NCBI RefSeq assembly: GCF_037911585.1
Contig: NZ_JBAJNS010000001.1
Location: 4,263,501 to 4,327,500 of the forward strand
Direction of reading: 5' to 3'
From: Streptomyces sp. GSL17-111
GTDB lineage: Bacteria; Actinomycetota; Actinomycetes; Streptomycetales; Streptomycetaceae
Length of the DNA stretch: 64,000 nt
Numbering within the stretch: position 1 is the stretch's first letter; each line of letters begins with the position of its first letter. Positions 33,477 to 42,600 of the stretch are shown in pieces. The notes below the pieces were generated by a model. It saw only the letters and a program-made list of their open reading frames with translations. It ran no database searches and was not told where the DNA came from. Position numbers and translations under genes: made by a program.

Positions 33477-33769
33477 CGATCGGCCTCCGGGCACAGGTGG
33501 TCACTGAGAGTACAAAGCACGACATGTCGCGCTGCCGACCAGACTTCCCGGCACACCTTGAAACGCTGTTGACGCTGCTCCTACGGCCTCACCGTACCCG
33601 CACGTCACGGCTTTACCGCAAGCGGAGATGTGACCTCCGCCGCACTACCCGTAAGTACGGCGGGGCCGGGGGAAGGGGTGGTCACGCCCGGTCATGGGGC
33701 GCTGGTCCGGTCCTGGCTAGGGTGGCCTTCGTGCGAAGGGGCCGACGGTCGGCCCTCGGGGAGGTGTCC

Positions 33770-34879
33770 GTGCGGCGGTCGGGGATGTCCAGCAGCTACC
33801 TGGGAGCCTACCCGGAACTGCTCGCCGAGGTCTCCGTGACCGGCCGGCTGCCCCGCCGGGAGGAGCTGGACGCCCTGCGCGTCCTCGGGGAGCGTGCCGC
33901 GGAGGACGGCCACCGGCTCCGCGAGGTCGTCTCCCTCATCGTCGGCGAGACGCGGGCGCTGTGGGGCACCCTTCCGGGTGTGAAGCGTGCCGCCGGGCCG
34001 GCCGAGCGGGCCCGCACCGGCGACGCCATCCTCGCCGCCCTGGAGGCGGCCGTCGGCGCGCTGGGCGAGGGGCACGAGCAGGCCCGGCGCCTGGCCGTGC
34101 GCCAGGAGGAGGCCGAGCGGCGCGAGTTCATCGACGACCTCCTGCACGGCCGCAGCGACCTCGGCCGGCTGGCCGAGCGGGCCCAGAGGTTCGGGCTCCG
34201 GCTGACGCACACCCACGCCGTCGCCGTCTGCGAGGGGCACGAGCAGTACGACGACGTCCACCCGACCGTGCGCCGCATCGAGCGGGAACTGGTGGCCCGC
34301 TTCGGCGACCGCGACGCCCTGCTGACGACCAAGGACGGCCGCCTGGTGTGCATCGCCGCCAGCGGCGACGACCGCGCGGTGCTGGACGCCTTCGCGGTGC
34401 TGGCCGAACGGCCCGGCCCCGGCTACGTCGCGGCCCGCCGGGTGGCGCTGGGACGCGAGCACACCGGGCCCGGCGGCGTCGTGCTGAGCTACGAGGAGGC
34501 ACTGGACGCCCTCCATGTGGCCGACAGGCTCGGGCTGACGACCGTCCGGCTCACCGCGTCCGAGCTGCTGGTCTTCCCCGTCCTCCTGCGGGACCGCAGC
34601 GCCATCGCCGACCTGGTGACCACCGTGCTGGGTCCGCTGACCCAGGCACGGGGCGGCGCCGAGCCCCTGGTGCGGACGCTGCTGGCCTGTGCCCAGTCCG
34701 GTTACGTGAACGCCGAGGCGGCCCGCCGGCTCGGCGTCGGCGTCCGCACGCTCACCTACCGGCTGGCCCGCATCCACGCCCTGACCGGATACGACCCGGG
34801 GAACGCGTTGCAGCGCTACACCCTGGAGACGGCCGCGATGGGCGCCCGCCTGCTCGGCTGGCCCGACGAGGAGTTCTGA
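33770..34879 (+). CDS. PucR/CdaR-type transcriptional regulator
   Basis: A 369-residue regulator without the usual N-terminal PucR sensor domain. Residues about 90-270 form a GGDEF-like middle domain, and the C-terminus has the HTH_30 block LLACAQSGYVNAEAARRLGVGVRTLTYRLARIHALTG. GTG 33770 is preceded by GGGGAGG 5 nt upstream; ATG 33785 is the alternative and would cost five residues. Targets are unknown. It is divergent from nhaA and 143 bp ahead of the flotillin operon, either of which it might control. Confidence 0.78.
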   Translation: MRRSGMSSSYLGAYPELLAEVSVTGRLPRREELDALRVLGERAAEDGHRLREVVSLIVGETRALWGTLPGVKRAAGPAERARTGDAILAALEAAVGALGEGHEQARRLAVRQEEAERREFIDDLLHGRSDLGRLAERAQRFGLRLTHTHAVAVCEGHEQYDDVHPTVRRIERELVARFGDRDALLTTKDGRLVCIAASGDDRAVLDAFAVLAERPGPGYVAARRVALGREHTGPGGVVLSYEEALDALHVADRLGLTTVRLTASELLVFPVLLRDRSAIADLVTTVLGPLTQARGGAEPLVRTLLACAQSGYVNAEAARRLGVGVRTLTYRLARIHALTGYDPGNALQRYTLETAAMGARLLGWPDEEF

Positions 34880-34941
34880 GCCCCACTCAGGGCGCCACCC
34901 TGATCGGTTGCACTCCGTTCCGGCACACGTGCGCACGGAAA

Positions 34942-34962
34942 CATTGCCGGGATCGGGCAATG
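34942..34962. promoter_or_regulatory. Dyad upstream of the YqiJ-flotillin-AAA operon
   Basis: CATTGCC (34942-34948) and GGCAATG (34956-34962) are exact inverted copies with a 7-bp spacer, 60 bp before the operon's first start. This is the only strong dyad in the 143-bp promoter gap and is a good candidate operator or promoter element. Confidence 0.5.
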
Positions 34963-35022
34963 CGGCGTGGACGCGTCGAGTGCCACCATGAGGGCACACC
35001 GCAGCCGGGAGGGGGCAGGACG

Positions 35023-35679
35023 ATGGCTGGTTCCGCAGGGTTCCTGGACGCCGCACTGGCGTTCCCCGCCGTCCTGTTCGGCTTCGCGCTCGTCGTCGTA
35101 GTCGGCTACTGGCTTGCGGTGTTGCTCGGGGGAGCAGGTGTACCCGGGGCCGATGCCGCTGAGGGAGGGGAGGGCGTCGGCTCCGGGGACACCGGTCACG
35201 GCACCGGCTTCGCGAGCGGCCTCGCCGTCCTCGGACTCGGCGGCGCGCCCGTCACCGTGGTGCTCTCCCTCCTCATCGCGATTGCCTGGTTCGTGTCATT
35301 GAGCGGTACCGCGCTCTTCACCGCGAGCTGGCAGCGCGTCCTCGTCCTCCCCGTCGCCCTGCTCGCCGCCTGGGCCGGCACCCGCCTGCTCGTGGTGCCG
35401 CTGCGCCACCTCGCACCCGGCGAACAGGGCGTGAACCGCGGCGACTTCGTCGGCCGGGTGTGCACCATCCGCACCGGCCGCGTGGCCCCGGGCTTCGGCC
35501 AGGCCGAGGTGGCCGCCGAGGACGGCGCCACCGCCGTCGTCCAGGTACGGGCCGAGGCCACCGACGCCGCCCGGCTCATGCTCGGCAGTACGGCGCTGAT
35601 CTACGACTACGACGCCGAGGGCGAGTTCTTCCGCGTCGCCCCCTTCGACCTCGCACCGGAGCCGGAACCCGGCCACTGA
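35023..35679 (+). CDS. YqiJ-like OB-fold membrane protein (NfeD-type partner of flotillin)
   Basis: A 218-residue protein. Hydrophobic helices lie near residues 12-37, 66-92 and 103-127. The C-terminal part (about 135-205) has alternating strands of an OB fold: GDFVGRVCTIRTGRVAPGFGQAEVA, then TALIYDYDAEGEFFRVAPF. This is the layout of E. coli YqiJ, an NfeD relative always coded beside a YqiK-type flotillin, exactly as here (49 bp gap). Its expected job is to work with the flotillin in a membrane microdomain. ATG 35023 follows GGGAGGGGGCAGG. Confidence 0.75.
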   Translation: MAGSAGFLDAALAFPAVLFGFALVVVVGYWLAVLLGGAGVPGADAAEGGEGVGSGDTGHGTGFASGLAVLGLGGAPVTVVLSLLIAIAWFVSLSGTALFTASWQRVLVLPVALLAAWAGTRLLVVPLRHLAPGEQGVNRGDFVGRVCTIRTGRVAPGFGQAEVAAEDGATAVVQVRAEATDAARLMLGSTALIYDYDAEGEFFRVAPFDLAPEPEPGH

Positions 35680-35728
35680 CGCCGCGTCCGTTCCGCTCCC
35701 GCCTCTCACGCACAAGGGACCCACCGCT

Positions 35729-37660
35729 ATGGATGCCATCACCACGGGATTCGGCGTGCTCATCGCCGTGATCCTGCTCATCGCCCTCGTCCTGCTCCTC
35801 ATGGTCGGCCGCCTCTTCCGCAAGGTGCCCCAGGGCAAGGCCCTCATCGTCTCCAAGATGCGCACGGTCGACGTGACCTTCACCGGCATGGTGGTGCTGC
35901 CGGTGCTGCACAAGGCCGAGGTCATGGACATCTCGGTGAAGACGATCGAGATCGGCCGCACCGGCAACGAGGGGCTCATCTGCCAGGACAACATCCGCGC
36001 CGACATCCGCATCTCGTTCTTCGTACGGGTCAACAAGACGCGGGAGGACGTCGTCAAGGTCGCCCAGGCCATCGGCACCGAGCGGGCCAGCGACCGCGCG
36101 ACCCTCCAGGAGCTGTTCAACGCCAAGTTCTCCGAGGCGCTCAAGACCGTCGGCAAGCAGCTCGACTTCTCCGACCTCTACACCAAGCGGGACGAGTTCC
36201 GCGACCGCATCATCGCCCTCATCGGCACCGACCTCAACGGCTACAGCCTTGAGGACGCCGCCATCGACTACCTCGAGCAGACGCCGCTGGCCAGCCTCGA
36301 CCGGCACAACATCCTCGACGCGCAGGGCATCCGCAAGATCACCGAGCTGACCGCCGCCGAGCACGTGCGCACCAACGAGTACGAGCGCAACGAGGAGAAG
36401 GAGATCACCCGGCAGAACGTCGACGCCCGTGAGGCGGTGCTCGAACTCGAGCGCCGCCAGGCCGACGCCGAGATCCGCCAGCAGCGCGAGATCGAGACCG
36501 TGCGGGCCCGCGAGGAGGCCGAGACCGCCCGCGTCCAGGCCGAGGAGCGGCTGCGCTCCCACTCCGCGCACCTCAAGACCGAGGAGGCCCTCGGCATCCA
36601 GAACGAGAACCGCGAGCGCGAGGTCTCCGTCGCCAAGCTCAACCGCGAGCGGGTCGAGGCCGTCGAGCGGGAGCGGATCGAGAAGGACCGGCTGCTGGAG
36701 GTCATCGCCCGCGACCGGGAGACCGAGCTGCGCCGCATCGCCGCCAACAAGGAGGTCGAGGCGGAGAAGCGGGACATCGCCGACGTCATCCGCGAGCGCA
36801 TCGCCGTCGAGAAGACCGTCGCCCAGCAGGAGGAGGAGATCAAGAAGCTCCGCACCGTCGAGGAGGCCGAGCGGGAGCGCCAGGCCCTCATCATCGCGGC
36901 GGAGGCCCAGGCGCAGGAGCGCCTGGTCACGGACATCAAGGCGGCCGAGGCCGCCGAGCAGGCGGCCCTGCACCGCGCTGCCGAGGAGGTCACCCTCGCC
37001 GAGGCCCGGCGCAAGGCCGCCGACCTCGACGCCGAGGCCACCCTGCGGCTGGCCGAGGGCAAGCGCGCCGACCAGGCCGCGGGCGGCCTCGCGGAGGCGG
37101 AGGTCCAGGAGCGGATGGCCGACGCCCTCGCCAAGACCCGTCGCGCCGAGGCCGAAGCCGCCAAGGAGATGGGCCTCGCGGAGGCCGACGCCCTGCGGGA
37201 GAAGCTGAAGGCGGAGGCCGAGGGCCTCACCGACAAGGCCGCCGCGATGGCCGCGCTGGACGACGCGAGCCGCGAGCACGAGGAGTACCGCCTGCGGCTG
37301 GAGGCCGAGAAGGAGATCCGGGTCGCCGGGATCGAGGTGCACCGGAAGATCGCCGAGGCCCAGGCCACGCTGGTCGGCGCGGGGTTGGAGAACGCCAAGA
37401 TCGACATCGTCGGCGGCGAGTCCGTCTTCTTCGACCGGCTGGTCGGGGCGATCTCGGCCGGTCGCGGTGTCGACGCCTTCGTCGACAGCAGCGAGACCGT
37501 GCAGACGCTCGCCGGCGACTGGCTGGCGAAGGAGGGCACGACGTTCCCGGCGGACGTCAAGGCCATGCTGAACGGCCTCGGCGCCGACGGACTGCGCGAC
37601 CTGTCCGCAGCCGGACTGCTGACGAAGCTGGCCGCCGGCAACGGCCGGCCCACCGCCTGA
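35729..37660 (+). CDS. Flotillin-like SPFH protein (YqiK type)
   Basis: A 643-residue scaffold protein. Residues 8-27 are one membrane helix, residues about 30-210 the SPFH/Band 7 domain (FRKVPQGKALIVSK, EIGRTGNEGLICQDNIRAD), and residues 210-590 a very long Glu/Ala/Arg-rich coiled coil. The end (GGESVFFDRLVGAISAGRGVD) is typical of YqiK rather than FloT. Such proteins build rings or rafts at the inner membrane. It is the central gene of a three-gene operon with the YqiJ-like protein before it and a giant ATPase after it. Confidence 0.88.
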   Translation: MDAITTGFGVLIAVILLIALVLLLMVGRLFRKVPQGKALIVSKMRTVDVTFTGMVVLPVLHKAEVMDISVKTIEIGRTGNEGLICQDNIRADIRISFFVRVNKTREDVVKVAQAIGTERASDRATLQELFNAKFSEALKTVGKQLDFSDLYTKRDEFRDRIIALIGTDLNGYSLEDAAIDYLEQTPLASLDRHNILDAQGIRKITELTAAEHVRTNEYERNEEKEITRQNVDAREAVLELERRQADAEIRQQREIETVRAREEAETARVQAEERLRSHSAHLKTEEALGIQNENREREVSVAKLNRERVEAVERERIEKDRLLEVIARDRETELRRIAANKEVEAEKRDIADVIRERIAVEKTVAQQEEEIKKLRTVEEAERERQALIIAAEAQAQERLVTDIKAAEAAEQAALHRAAEEVTLAEARRKAADLDAEATLRLAEGKRADQAAGGLAEAEVQERMADALAKTRRAEAEAAKEMGLAEADALREKLKAEAEGLTDKAAAMAALDDASREHEEYRLRLEAEKEIRVAGIEVHRKIAEAQATLVGAGLENAKIDIVGGESVFFDRLVGAISAGRGVDAFVDSSETVQTLAGDWLAKEGTTFPADVKAMLNGLGADGLRDLSAAGLLTKLAAGNGRPTA

Positions 37661-37755
37661 GAGGCCGCAGCCCCCGGGGAACGCCCCCGGGCCGGGGAGG
37701 GGGCGGGGAGCACCCGCCCCCTCCCCACGCCGCACCCATGACGAGGAGCACCGAG

Positions 37756-40700
37756 ATGACCGGCGCAGCCCGGACGTTGGACACCGCCACCTACGACGTG
37801 CTGCGGGCCCGCATGACCGCTGCGGCGCGGGACCTCCGCACGCGGGCGCAGGCCCTCAACACCCGCCGTGCCGAGACCTTCGGCGCCGGAGGGGTGGAGC
37901 TGGGCCGCAACAGCACCCTGCGCACCGGGCAGCCGCGCGTGCCCTGCGACCTCGCGCAGGTCGGCGGGCTGCTCCTGGCCGGGTTCCACACCCCCGCCGC
38001 CCAGGTGCGGGAGACCGAGGTCGCCGACGTCTTCGCGCTCTACCGTGTCGCGGACGGCGACTTCACCGAGGCGGGCCCGGGCGCCCTGCCCGGCCTCCTG
38101 GACGGCGAACGCTTCCGGCGCGACTTCGCCGAGCTGCACCGCTACTACCGGCAGGCCCGCCTCCTCCAACTGCGCCGCACCGGCGACCTGCTGCTCGCGG
38201 TGTTCCGCACCGGGGACCGGCCGGCCGACATCCGCGTCCTGCGCTGGCGCGTGGAGCCGGGCGGCACGCCCGAGTACGTCGACGCCAAGGGCGAGCGCGA
38301 CCACGTACTTCCACCCGCCCACGACGTGACCTGGGTACCGGCCCGGCGCGAGGACCACGTCCCCGGCCGCCACCCGCACCTCGCCGTCGACGGCGGCGCC
38401 CTGTACGTCTCGACCGTCGGGGGCGCCCTCACCCTCAAGGCCGAGAACGACACCGAGACGGGCGAGGGGTTCTACTCCGAGCCCGTGGAGGAACCGCTCC
38501 AGGCGCTCGCCGACGCCGACGTGGCCCACGCCCGCGTCGGCCCGCTGCTCCTGCTCCGCGTCCGCCCCTACAACGAGGACGCCGACCGCTACCTCGTCTT
38601 CAACGAGCGGACGGGCGAGGCCGTCCGGCTCGACGCCATCGGACTCTCCTGCCGCAGGCTGCCCGACGACGACGGCATCGTCTTCCCCGGCGGCTCCTAC
38701 CTCGCCACCGCCCCGGCCGGCTCGGCCGCCCGCACCTTCGACACCGACACCACGGGCCTGGAGTACGAGAGCGTCCTGCGCGCGCCCGGTGGCGAGGACG
38801 TCCTCTACGTCTTCCACGCCCGGGCCGAGGGCCGCTCCCTGCTGCTGCCCTACCACGTCATCCGCAAGGAGGTCGTCGCACCGATCCCGGCCCGTGGGTA
38901 CGCCCTGTTCGAGGACGGCACCCTGACGGTGCTGCGCACCCGCGAGGCCGAGCCGTCCCAGGCGCACCCCGTACAGGTGTGGCGCACCCCCTACGTCTCC
39001 GAGGCGCACGCCGCCGCCGCGCCCCCCGTCGGGGGACCGCTCGGCCGGATCGGCAACGCGGAGCTGGTGCGCGGCATCGCCGAGACCCTGTCCGTCGCCC
39101 GCATGGCCGACGAGCTGGACCCGGCCGCCGCCGTCTTCGAGGCCGTCGCCGCCTCCTGCGCCCGCGTCGCCGACGCCTTCCTCTGGCTGGACGCCGAGGG
39201 GCTGGAGGGGCTGCACGAGCCGCTGGCCGAGCTGGGCGGAGCGGCGGCGCAGGTCATCACCGAGTTCGAGCGCGTCGAGGAGCTGCGGGAGCGGGCCCGC
39301 GCCGCCGTCGCGGAGAAGGCCGCCGCCGTCACCGCGCTGGTGCGCCGGGCCCGGGGCGAGATGCCCGACGGGGCGAGCGGCTGGGTGACCCTGCTGACCG
39401 AACTGCGCCGCGCCCAGGGCGGCGTGGAGCCGCTGCGCGAACTGCGCCACGCCGACCAGGACCGGGTGTCGGAGCTCGCCGACGAGCTCGCCGCGTCGCT
39501 GGCCGCCACCGGCCGCCGCGCGGTGGCCGACCTCTCCCGCCCCGACGCCTTCGACGGGACCCGAGCCGCCGTCGACCGGCTCGCGGACGAGGCGGGCGGG
39601 GCGGCGAGCGTCGCCGACGCGGACGTCCTCGCCGACCGGATCGCCGAACAGGCGGAGCGGCTCGGTGCCGTCACCGACGTGGTCGGTTCGCTGGAGATCG
39701 CCGACGCCACCGTGCGGACCGGGCTGATGGAGCGGATCGGGGAGGTGCTCGGCGCCGTCAACCGGGCCCGCGCCGTCCTCACCGGCCGCCGCCGCGAGCT
39801 GCTGGAGCGGGAGGGACGGGCCGAGTTCGCCGCCGAGTTCGCCCTGCTCGGGCAGGCCGTGGCCGCCGGGCTGGCCGCCTCGGGAACCCCCGAGGAGTGC
39901 GACGAGCAACTGGGCCGCCTGCTGCTGCGGCTGGAGGACCTGGAGTCCCGTTTCGGGGTCTTCGACGACTTCCTGGCCCGGCTCGGCGAGCGCCGCGAGG
40001 AGGTCTACGAGACCTTCTCCGCCCGCAAGCAGGCCGCCCTGGACGAGCGGGCCCGGCACGCCGAGCGCCTCGCCGACTCCGCCACGCGCGTCCTGGCCAC
40101 CGTCGCCCGCCGCTCCGCCGCCCTGGCCACCCAGGAGGAGGTGGCCGCGTACTTCGCCGCCGACCCGCTCGTCGCCAAGGTGCGCACCACGGCCGAGGAG
40201 CTGCGGCGGGCCGGCGACCCCGTACGGGCCGAGGAGCTGGAGGGACGTCTCAAGGCCACCCGGCAGGAGGCCGCCAGGTCCCTGCGCGACCGCGCGGACC
40301 TCTACGACGCCGAGGGCACCGTGCGCCTCGGCCGCCACCGCTTCGGCGTCAACACCCAGCCCGTGGACCTCACGCTCGTCCCGCAGGACGGCGCCCTCGT
40401 CTTCGCCGTCACCGGCACCGACTACCGCGCCCCCGTCCGCGACGAGGAGTTCGCCGCGACGCGGGCGTTCTGGGACCTCCCGCTGCCCTCGGAGTCACCC
40501 GAGGTGTACCGGGCGGAGCACCTGGCCGCGCGGGTGCTCACGGAGACCGGGGTGGAGGAACTGCACCGGGCCGCGCGGCGGGAGAGCGGCCTGCTCGACG
40601 CCGTCCGGGCGGTGGCGGAGACGGCCTACGACGAGGGCTACGACCGGGGCGTCCACGACCACGACGCCGCCGCGATCCTCGGTGCCGTCCTCGGCCTGCG

Positions 40701-42600
40701 CGCGGAGGCGGACCTGCTGCGCTTCCCGCCCGCCGCCCGGGCCGCCGCCCAGCTGTTCTGGGCGTACGGCACCGACGCGGGTGCCCGCGCCGCGTGGACC
40801 ACGCGCGCGCAGTCCCTCGCCCGCGCCCGTGCCGCCTTCGGCCCGGGACCGGCGGTGCGGGAACTCGCGGACGAACTGGACCGTGCTGTGCGGGACTTCA
40901 CCCACCGGCACGGGCTGCGCACCGACACCGGGACGGCCGACGCCGACGGTCCCACGGAACCCGCCGCGGCCACGGCGGGCGCCTACCTCGTCGAGGAACT
41001 GGCCCTCGGCGGCCCCCGCTTCGCCACCGGGTCCGCCGCGCGGGCCCTGCTGGACGGCTTCCGCGCGGCGCTGGGCGGCGAGGGCTCCACGGAGGCCAAG
41101 GAGTTCGCCGAGGACCTGCGCAGCCTCGGTGACGACCTCACCGCCCGGCACCAACTCACCGGGGCATGGCTCGCCGCCTTCACCACCGCCCGGCGACTCG
41201 ACGCGGCCGACCTGCCCGAAGCCGTCGCCGTCGAACTGTGCGGCTCCGCCGTCGAGCGCCGCGAGGTGACGGCCGCGCTGACGGCCACGGTGCCCGGTCT
41301 GCTGGGCGCCCACCCCCGGCTGCGGGACGGAGAACTGCCGCTGCGGCTCGATGAGTTCCTCGTCCGCACCACCGCCTTCCGCACCCGGCACGTGCCCGCC
41401 CACCGGGCGTACACCCGGCGGCGCAACGCCCTGCTGGCCGCCGAACGCGACCGGCTGCGCCTGGCCGACCTGCGGCCGCGCGTCATGGCGTCCTTCGTCC
41501 GCAACCGGCTCATCGACGAGGTCTACCTGCCGCTCATCGGCGACAACCTGGCCAAGCAGCTCGGTGCGGCGGGGGCCGAGCGCCGCACGGACAGCCAGGG
41601 CGTGCTGCTGCTCCTCTCCCCGCCCGGCTACGGCAAGACGACGCTCATGGAGTACGTCGCCGCCCGCCTGGGCCTGGTGTTCGTCAAGGTGGACGGCCCG
41701 GCGCTGGGGCACGGCACGACGTCGCTGGACCCGGCCGCGGCCCCCGACGCCGCCGCCCGCCGCGAGGTCGAGAAGATCAACTTCGCGCTGGACATGGGCA
41801 ACAACGTCTGCCTCTACCTCGACGACATCCAGCACCTCTCCGCCGAACTGCTCCAGAAGTTCATCCCGCTGTGCGACGCCCAGCGCCGCGTCGACGGCGT
41901 CTCCACGACCGACGGCCTGCCCCGCGCGTACGACCTGCGCGGCAAGCGCTTCGCCGTCGCCATGGCCGGGAACCCGTTCACCGAGTCCGGCAGCCGCTTC
42001 CGCGTCCCCGACATGCTGGCCAACCGCGCCGACGTGTGGAACCTCGGCGACGTCCTCAGCGGCCGGGAGCACCTGTTCGCCCTCAGCCACACCGAGAACG
42101 CCCTCACCTCCCACCCCGTCCTGGCCCCCCTGGCGGGCCGCGAGCGCGCCGACGTCGACCTCCTGGTGCGGCTGGCCGCCGGCGAGGCCGGTGCCCGGCC
42201 CGACCGGCTGAGCCACCCCTACGCACCGGGCGAACTGGAGGAGATCCTCGGCGTCCTGCGCAACCTGCTGCACGTCCAGCGCACGGTCCTGGCCGTCAAC
42301 GCCGCCTACATCGCCTCCGCCGGACAGGACGACGCCACCCGCACCGAACCACCCTTCCGCCTCCAGGGCTCCTACCGCAACACGAACAAGCTCGCCGAGC
42401 GCCTCGCACCCGTCATGAACACCGCCGAACTGGAGGCGCTGCTCGACGACCACTACCAGGCCGAGGCGCAGACCCTCACCTCCGGCGCCGAGGCCAACCT
42501 CCTCAAGCTCGCCGAGATCCGCGGCCGCCTGACCGGCGAGCAGCGCCGCCGCTGGGAGGAGGTCAAGGCCCGCCGGCTCACGGCGCGGGCGGAGGCGTGA
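37756..42600 (+). CDS. Giant AAA ATPase of the flotillin operon
   Basis: A 1,614-residue soluble protein. Residues 1-420 look like a beta-rich (propeller-like) region, 430-900 are coiled coil and helical repeats rich in Ala/Arg/Glu, and an AAA module lies near residues 1285-1500. Walker A is SPPGYGKTT, Walker B is CLYLDDIQHL, and a sensor-like stretch AMAGNPFTESG follows. I recall homologues labelled DNA repair ATPase, but nothing here proves a DNA role. ATG 37756 has AGGAG 7 nt upstream; ATG 37738 is the alternative. Its position next to a flotillin suggests membrane-linked remodelling. Its end overlaps the convergent M48 gene by 23 bp. Confidence 0.8.
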   Translation: MTGAARTLDTATYDVLRARMTAAARDLRTRAQALNTRRAETFGAGGVELGRNSTLRTGQPRVPCDLAQVGGLLLAGFHTPAAQVRETEVADVFALYRVADGDFTEAGPGALPGLLDGERFRRDFAELHRYYRQARLLQLRRTGDLLLAVFRTGDRPADIRVLRWRVEPGGTPEYVDAKGERDHVLPPAHDVTWVPARREDHVPGRHPHLAVDGGALYVSTVGGALTLKAENDTETGEGFYSEPVEEPLQALADADVAHARVGPLLLLRVRPYNEDADRYLVFNERTGEAVRLDAIGLSCRRLPDDDGIVFPGGSYLATAPAGSAARTFDTDTTGLEYESVLRAPGGEDVLYVFHARAEGRSLLLPYHVIRKEVVAPIPARGYALFEDGTLTVLRTREAEPSQAHPVQVWRTPYVSEAHAAAAPPVGGPLGRIGNAELVRGIAETLSVARMADELDPAAAVFEAVAASCARVADAFLWLDAEGLEGLHEPLAELGGAAAQVITEFERVEELRERARAAVAEKAAAVTALVRRARGEMPDGASGWVTLLTELRRAQGGVEPLRELRHADQDRVSELADELAASLAATGRRAVADLSRPDAFDGTRAAVDRLADEAGGAASVADADVLADRIAEQAERLGAVTDVVGSLEIADATVRTGLMERIGEVLGAVNRARAVLTGRRRELLEREGRAEFAAEFALLGQAVAAGLAASGTPEECDEQLGRLLLRLEDLESRFGVFDDFLARLGERREEVYETFSARKQAALDERARHAERLADSATRVLATVARRSAALATQEEVAAYFAADPLVAKVRTTAEELRRAGDPVRAEELEGRLKATRQEAARSLRDRADLYDAEGTVRLGRHRFGVNTQPVDLTLVPQDGALVFAVTGTDYRAPVRDEEFAATRAFWDLPLPSESPEVYRAEHLAARVLTETGVEELHRAARRESGLLDAVRAVAETAYDEGYDRGVHDHDAAAILGAVLGLRAEADLLRFPPAARAAAQLFWAYGTDAGARAAWTTRAQSLARARAAFGPGPAVRELADELDRAVRDFTHRHGLRTDTGTADADGPTEPAAATAGAYLVEELALGGPRFATGSAARALLDGFRAALGGEGSTEAKEFAEDLRSLGDDLTARHQLTGAWLAAFTTARRLDAADLPEAVAVELCGSAVERREVTAALTATVPGLLGAHPRLRDGELPLRLDEFLVRTTAFRTRHVPAHRAYTRRRNALLAAERDRLRLADLRPRVMASFVRNRLIDEVYLPLIGDNLAKQLGAAGAERRTDSQGVLLLLSPPGYGKTTLMEYVAARLGLVFVKVDGPALGHGTTSLDPAAAPDAAARREVEKINFALDMGNNVCLYLDDIQHLSAELLQKFIPLCDAQRRVDGVSTTDGLPRAYDLRGKRFAVAMAGNPFTESGSRFRVPDMLANRADVWNLGDVLSGREHLFALSHTENALTSHPVLAPLAGRERADVDLLVRLAAGEAGARPDRLSHPYAPGELEEILGVLRNLLHVQRTVLAVNAAYIASAGQDDATRTEPPFRLQGSYRNTNKLAERLAPVMNTAELEALLDDHYQAEAQTLTSGAEANLLKLAEIRGRLTGEQRRRWEEVKARRLTARAEA

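Noticed and set aside
36268..40338. Very long open frame on the strand opposite the flotillin and AAA ATPase genes (and similar ones at 5828-8797, 8939-10810 and 609-2798)
   Set aside because: In DNA this GC-rich the opposite strand of a real gene often lacks stops. These frames have Arg/Gly/Val-biased, low-complexity translations with no domains, while the sense strand carries conserved proteins.
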